Source of the DNA: an uncultured Oscillospiraceae bacterium
Lineage (GTDB): Bacteria; Bacillota; Clostridia; Oscillospirales; Acutalibacteraceae
Assembly (NCBI GenBank): GCA_900553525.1
Contig: USDZ01000022.1
Location: forward strand, 1-16,079
DNA: 16,079 nt
Reading direction: 5' to 3'
The notes beneath the pieces were generated by a model. It was not told the DNA's origin. It made no database searches and saw only the letters and a list, made by a program, of their open reading frames with translations. The position numbers and the translations under genes were made by a program. The first letter of the stretch is position 1, and the number at the start of each line of letters is the position of its first letter. Below, one piece after another: positions 13,676 to 16,079 of the stretch.

Positions 13676-14407
13676 ATGTATACTCCTTTGACCCGGGTAG
13701 TGGCGGATCTGCACTGCCATACCGTCGCCTCCACCCACGCCTACAGCACGGTTACGGAACTGGCTAAGGCGGCTTCAGAGCGGGGGCTTTTAGCCATCGC
13801 CTGTACCGATCACGGTCCCGCCGCTTCCGACTCTCCTCATATCTGGCATTTCGGCAATCTGGACGTTCTGCCGCCTTCCATTGAGGGAGTACGGGTGCTG
13901 CATGGAATAGAAGCGAATGTGACGGATTTCGAGGGACATCTGGATTTACCGGAAAACCGTTTTTTTACGCTCGATATGGTGATCGCCTCTATGCACCTGG
14001 GGGTGTTGGAGGCGGGTGGGGTCGAGGCCTGCACGGCGGCCTATCTGGCTTTGGCGGAAAATCCGGAGGTGGATATCATCGGGCATTCCGGGACCCCGGC
14101 ATTCCGGTATGATTATGAGTCTGTGATCCCGGTCTTCGGCCGCTGCGGCAAGATCGTGGAAATCAATGAAACCACCTTCCGCGCCCGTTCGTCCTCTCTG
14201 GACAACTGCCGGAAGATCGCAGAACTCTGCAAAAAACACGGTGTGCGGGTGGTGCTGGATTCCGACGCCCATTATCACGACCAAGTGGGGCGGCTTCCTC
14301 TTTGTCTTGCTTTACTGCGGGAGATCGATTTTCCCCCCGAGCTTGTCATCAACGGTAGCGAGGAAGCTTTCACACGTTTTTTGCAGGAGAAGCATCTCGC
14401 CCTTTAA
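13676..14407 (+). CDS. PHP-domain phosphoesterase (YcdX-like)
   Basis: A 243-aa metal-dependent phosphoesterase of the PHP family. All metal-ligand motifs are visible: DLHCHT (11-16), His21, TDHGP (44-48), HGIEAN (76-81), SMH (105-107), GHSG (136-139) and DSDAH (195-199). The start is set at 13676, where GGGAAGGA lies upstream; the longer frame from 13640 would begin inside hprK and has no ribosome site. Natural substrates of YcdX-type proteins are poorly known. It lies 20 bp after hprK and 55 bp before the ROK kinase, so co-transcription is likely; a link to sugar-phosphate metabolism is inferred only from this. Confidence 0.9.
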   Translation: MYTPLTRVVADLHCHTVASTHAYSTVTELAKAASERGLLAIACTDHGPAASDSPHIWHFGNLDVLPPSIEGVRVLHGIEANVTDFEGHLDLPENRFFTLDMVIASMHLGVLEAGGVEACTAAYLALAENPEVDIIGHSGTPAFRYDYESVIPVFGRCGKIVEINETTFRARSSSLDNCRKIAELCKKHGVRVVLDSDAHYHDQVGRLPLCLALLREIDFPPELVINGSEEAFTRFLQEKHLAL

Positions 14408-14462
14408 AGTATTCAAATAGGGGCGCCGCCCCGAACATATTTCAATTTAGGAGGCCATTCCC

Positions 14463-15419
14463 ATGTACACAATCGGCATTGATCTCGGCGGTACCAACAT
14501 CAAGGCGGGTGTAGTAGACAGTGGATTTCATATCGTCGGCACGGCAAAATGCAAAACCGCTTTGCCCCGGCCAGCGGAAGACATTGTCGACGATATGGCC
14601 CGAATGGCCAGAGAAGCCGTAGCTGACGCCGGAATCCGGATGGACGAAGTGGCGTACGTCGGTATCGGCAGCCCGGGTACATGCAATGAAGAAACCGGTA
14701 TTGTGGAGTATTCCAATAATCTTCGTTTTGAAAACGTTCCACTCCGTCAGATGATGCATGACCGCCTGGGTCTCGACATATACATTGAAAACGACGCCAA
14801 CGCCGCCGCTTTGGGTGAAGCGCTTGCGGGGGCCGCCAGGGGTGCGCAGAGCTGTGTCTGTATCACGCTGGGAACCGGTGTCGGAGGCGGCATCATTATT
14901 AACGGCAAGATCTATGGTGGCTTTAATTTCGCAGGGGCCGAGCTCGGCCACATTGTCATTGATATAGATGGGGAGCTGTGTACCTGCGGCCGGCATGGAT
15001 GCTGGGAAGCATATGCCTCGGCGACGGCCCTGATCCGTCAGTCGCGTCAGGCGATGGTGGCCCACCCGGACAGCGCCATGTGGCGGATCGCCGGGACTCT
15101 CGATAATGTAGACGGCCGGACCGCATTTGACGCCATGCGGACAGGGGACGCCGTGGGAAGAGAAGTGGTGGACCGGTATATCCAGTACATCGCCTGCGGA
15201 CTTATCAATGTTATCAATATTTTCCAGCCCGAGGTACTGTGTATCGGCGGAGGCATCTGTAAAGAAGGGGATACACTTCTAAAACCGCTGGAGGCTCATA
15301 TCGCCAAGGAACGGTACAGCAAGTTCAGCACACACCAGACCAGGCTGTGTGTGGCCACGCTGGGCAACGATGCAGGAATCATCGGAGCCGCCAGCTTGAG
15401 GGATGCGATTTCGAAGTGA
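14463..15419 (+). CDS. ROK-family sugar kinase, probable glucokinase
   Basis: The 318-aa protein should phosphorylate glucose or a related sugar with ATP in the cytoplasm. It has the phosphate-1 loop IGIDLGGTNIKAG (4-16), the catalytic Asp111 in IENDANAAALGEA, the phosphate-2 loop GTGVGGGIIING, and the ROK zinc signature with His163 (ELGH) and Cys173, Cys175 and Cys180 (CTCGRHGC) followed by WEAYAS. The C-terminal LCIGGGICKEG motif is also present. AGGAGG lies eight bases before the ATG. Glucokinase is the most likely member from the motif set, but allose, fructose and N-acetylmannosamine kinases share the fold. Its place after hprK fits carbon control. Confidence 0.9.
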   Translation: MYTIGIDLGGTNIKAGVVDSGFHIVGTAKCKTALPRPAEDIVDDMARMAREAVADAGIRMDEVAYVGIGSPGTCNEETGIVEYSNNLRFENVPLRQMMHDRLGLDIYIENDANAAALGEALAGAARGAQSCVCITLGTGVGGGIIINGKIYGGFNFAGAELGHIVIDIDGELCTCGRHGCWEAYASATALIRQSRQAMVAHPDSAMWRIAGTLDNVDGRTAFDAMRTGDAVGREVVDRYIQYIACGLINVINIFQPEVLCIGGGICKEGDTLLKPLEAHIAKERYSKFSTHQTRLCVATLGNDAGIIGAASLRDAISK

Positions 15420-15453
15420 TGCCGTCCACCTCTAAGATATAGGAGATATGCCT

Positions 15454-16079
15454 GTGCAACTGACACGATTGGCGGAAACGTTTTGTTCTCTCGGATATCC
15501 GGCCGTAGAGAAGGAACCCATGTCCAACCACACGTCCTTTCAAATCGGCGGTCCGGCGGATCTATTTGTCACGGTGCCGGATGGTGAAGGAGTCGCGGCA
15601 ATATTGGCCGCGTGCGGGGCGGCTGGGGTCCCGGTCCTGGTCATGGGCAACGGAAGCAATCTTCTGGTCAGCGACGAGGGAATCGAAGGCGTGGTTATGA
15701 GGATGGAAACTACCGCCCCTCCGGCATTAAATGGAGAGAGAGAGATCGTTTGTCCCGCCGGACTCTCCGTCAAGAGGCTCTGTCTTTTTGCCCGAAGTCA
15801 GGGCTTAACCGGGCTGGAATTCGCTTTTGGTATTCCAGGTACGGTGGGGGGCGGAGTTTTTATGAATGCAGGCGCCTATGGAGGACAACTTTCCGACGTG
15901 CTCACCGGTATCACAGTCGTGACACGAGCGGGCGAGAAAAAAAACATCCCATCGGACGAATTGGATCTCGGCTACCGCTGCAGTGCAATCATGAGGACCG
16001 GCGATGTGGTAACGGAGGCCCGTTTCCGTTTGAAACCAGACGATCCGTCGGAAATCGCCGTCCGTATGGAAACTTATCT
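15454..16079 (+). CDS. murB: UDP-N-acetylenolpyruvoylglucosamine reductase, 3' end outside window
   Basis: MurB makes UDP-N-acetylmuramate in peptidoglycan synthesis, using FAD and NADPH. The visible 208 residues contain NHTSFQIGGPADLFV, the FAD-binding MGNGSNLLVSDEG, GLEFAFGIPGTVGGGVFMNAGAYGG in two overlapping parts, and YRCSAI. Two starts compete: an ATG at 15448 and a GTG at 15454. The ribosome site AGGAG (15441-15445) is two bases from the ATG, which is too close, and eight from the GTG, which is ideal, so GTG is preferred. The frame is open to the window edge. Its nearness to hprK is common in clostridia, where rapZ and whiA often follow. Confidence 0.93.
   Translation, partial: MQLTRLAETFCSLGYPAVEKEPMSNHTSFQIGGPADLFVTVPDGEGVAAILAACGAAGVPVLVMGNGSNLLVSDEGIEGVVMRMETTAPPALNGEREIVCPAGLSVKRLCLFARSQGLTGLEFAFGIPGTVGGGVFMNAGAYGGQLSDVLTGITVVTRAGEKKNIPSDELDLGYRCSAIMRTGDVVTEARFRLKPDDPSEIAVRMETY

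Noticed and set aside
14422..14434. GGGGC/GCCCC hairpin between the PHP and ROK genes
   Set aside because: The stem has only five pairs and no T-run follows, so it does not support a transcript end.
14442..15065. 207-aa minus-strand frame in the ROK kinase gene
   Set aside because: It is fully antisense to a kinase with all signature motifs and has no start signals.

Overview
The window looks like a chromosomal piece from a Gram-positive, clostridial-type Firmicute, most likely an Oscillospiraceae-like gut anaerobe. This is inferred from hprK, YdbS/YdbT-type membrane proteins, an Sfp-type phosphopantetheinyl transferase, strong AGGAGG ribosome sites, TTG and GTG starts, an IS30-family insertion sequence, and chromosomally encoded CCA on the tRNAs. 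No species can be named from the sequence alone. Sampled lines of the right half (from about 8,300) run at roughly 50-57% G+C, while those of the centre (about 4,200-6,800) run at 32-42%. The window therefore joins a stable core region to a patched, low-GC accessory region.

Left edge (1-731): the 3' end of tRNA-Gly(GCC), tRNA-Cys(GCA) with a strong terminator, and a small hypothetical gene with its own promoter. At 732-3212 on the minus strand lie the remains of an ABC-transporter operon: a beta-propeller-like lipoprotein, an ABC-2-type permease, and the C-terminal end of a second permease. The operon has lost its upstream end, where an ATPase would be expected.

Accessory centre (3213-6836): the operon is cut by a 991-bp composite made of two IS30-family 5' ends joined head to head. 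Both transposases are truncated. On the far side a second, unrelated gene lacks its 5' end, so the insertion sequences mark a deletion or rearrangement joint. Beyond it are a palindrome-rich non-coding stretch that may be a remnant of a mobilisation (oriT/mobC) region, a highly structured repeat-like segment, a zinc-ribbon methyltransferase broken by one frameshift in a T7 run, and two copies of a terminator-like hairpin 95 bp apart.

Middle (6837-8365): an AraC-type regulator with a GyrI-like ligand domain, then a tRNA-Ala(CGC) transcribed leftwards. Two degenerate tRNA copies in a 99-bp repeat precede it, all apparently behind one good promoter. A perfect 12-bp inverted repeat sits between that promoter and the divergent promoter of the next operon.

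Right half, core genes: a tightly packed operon of a YdbS-like protein, a YdbT-like protein with three PH-like domains, and an Sfp-type 4'-phosphopantetheinyl transferase (8366-10959). Then comes a convergent family-4 glycosyltransferase (11107-12303), probably for glycolipid synthesis. Finally there is a rightward cluster of hprK, a PHP-domain phosphoesterase, a ROK sugar kinase and murB (12687 to the edge), which links carbon-catabolite control, sugar phosphorylation and peptidoglycan precursor synthesis.

I did not find a clearly new defence or biosynthetic system. The most informative signals are the IS30 rearrangement joint, the decayed tandem tRNA array, the frameshifted methyltransferase and the paired regulatory elements.
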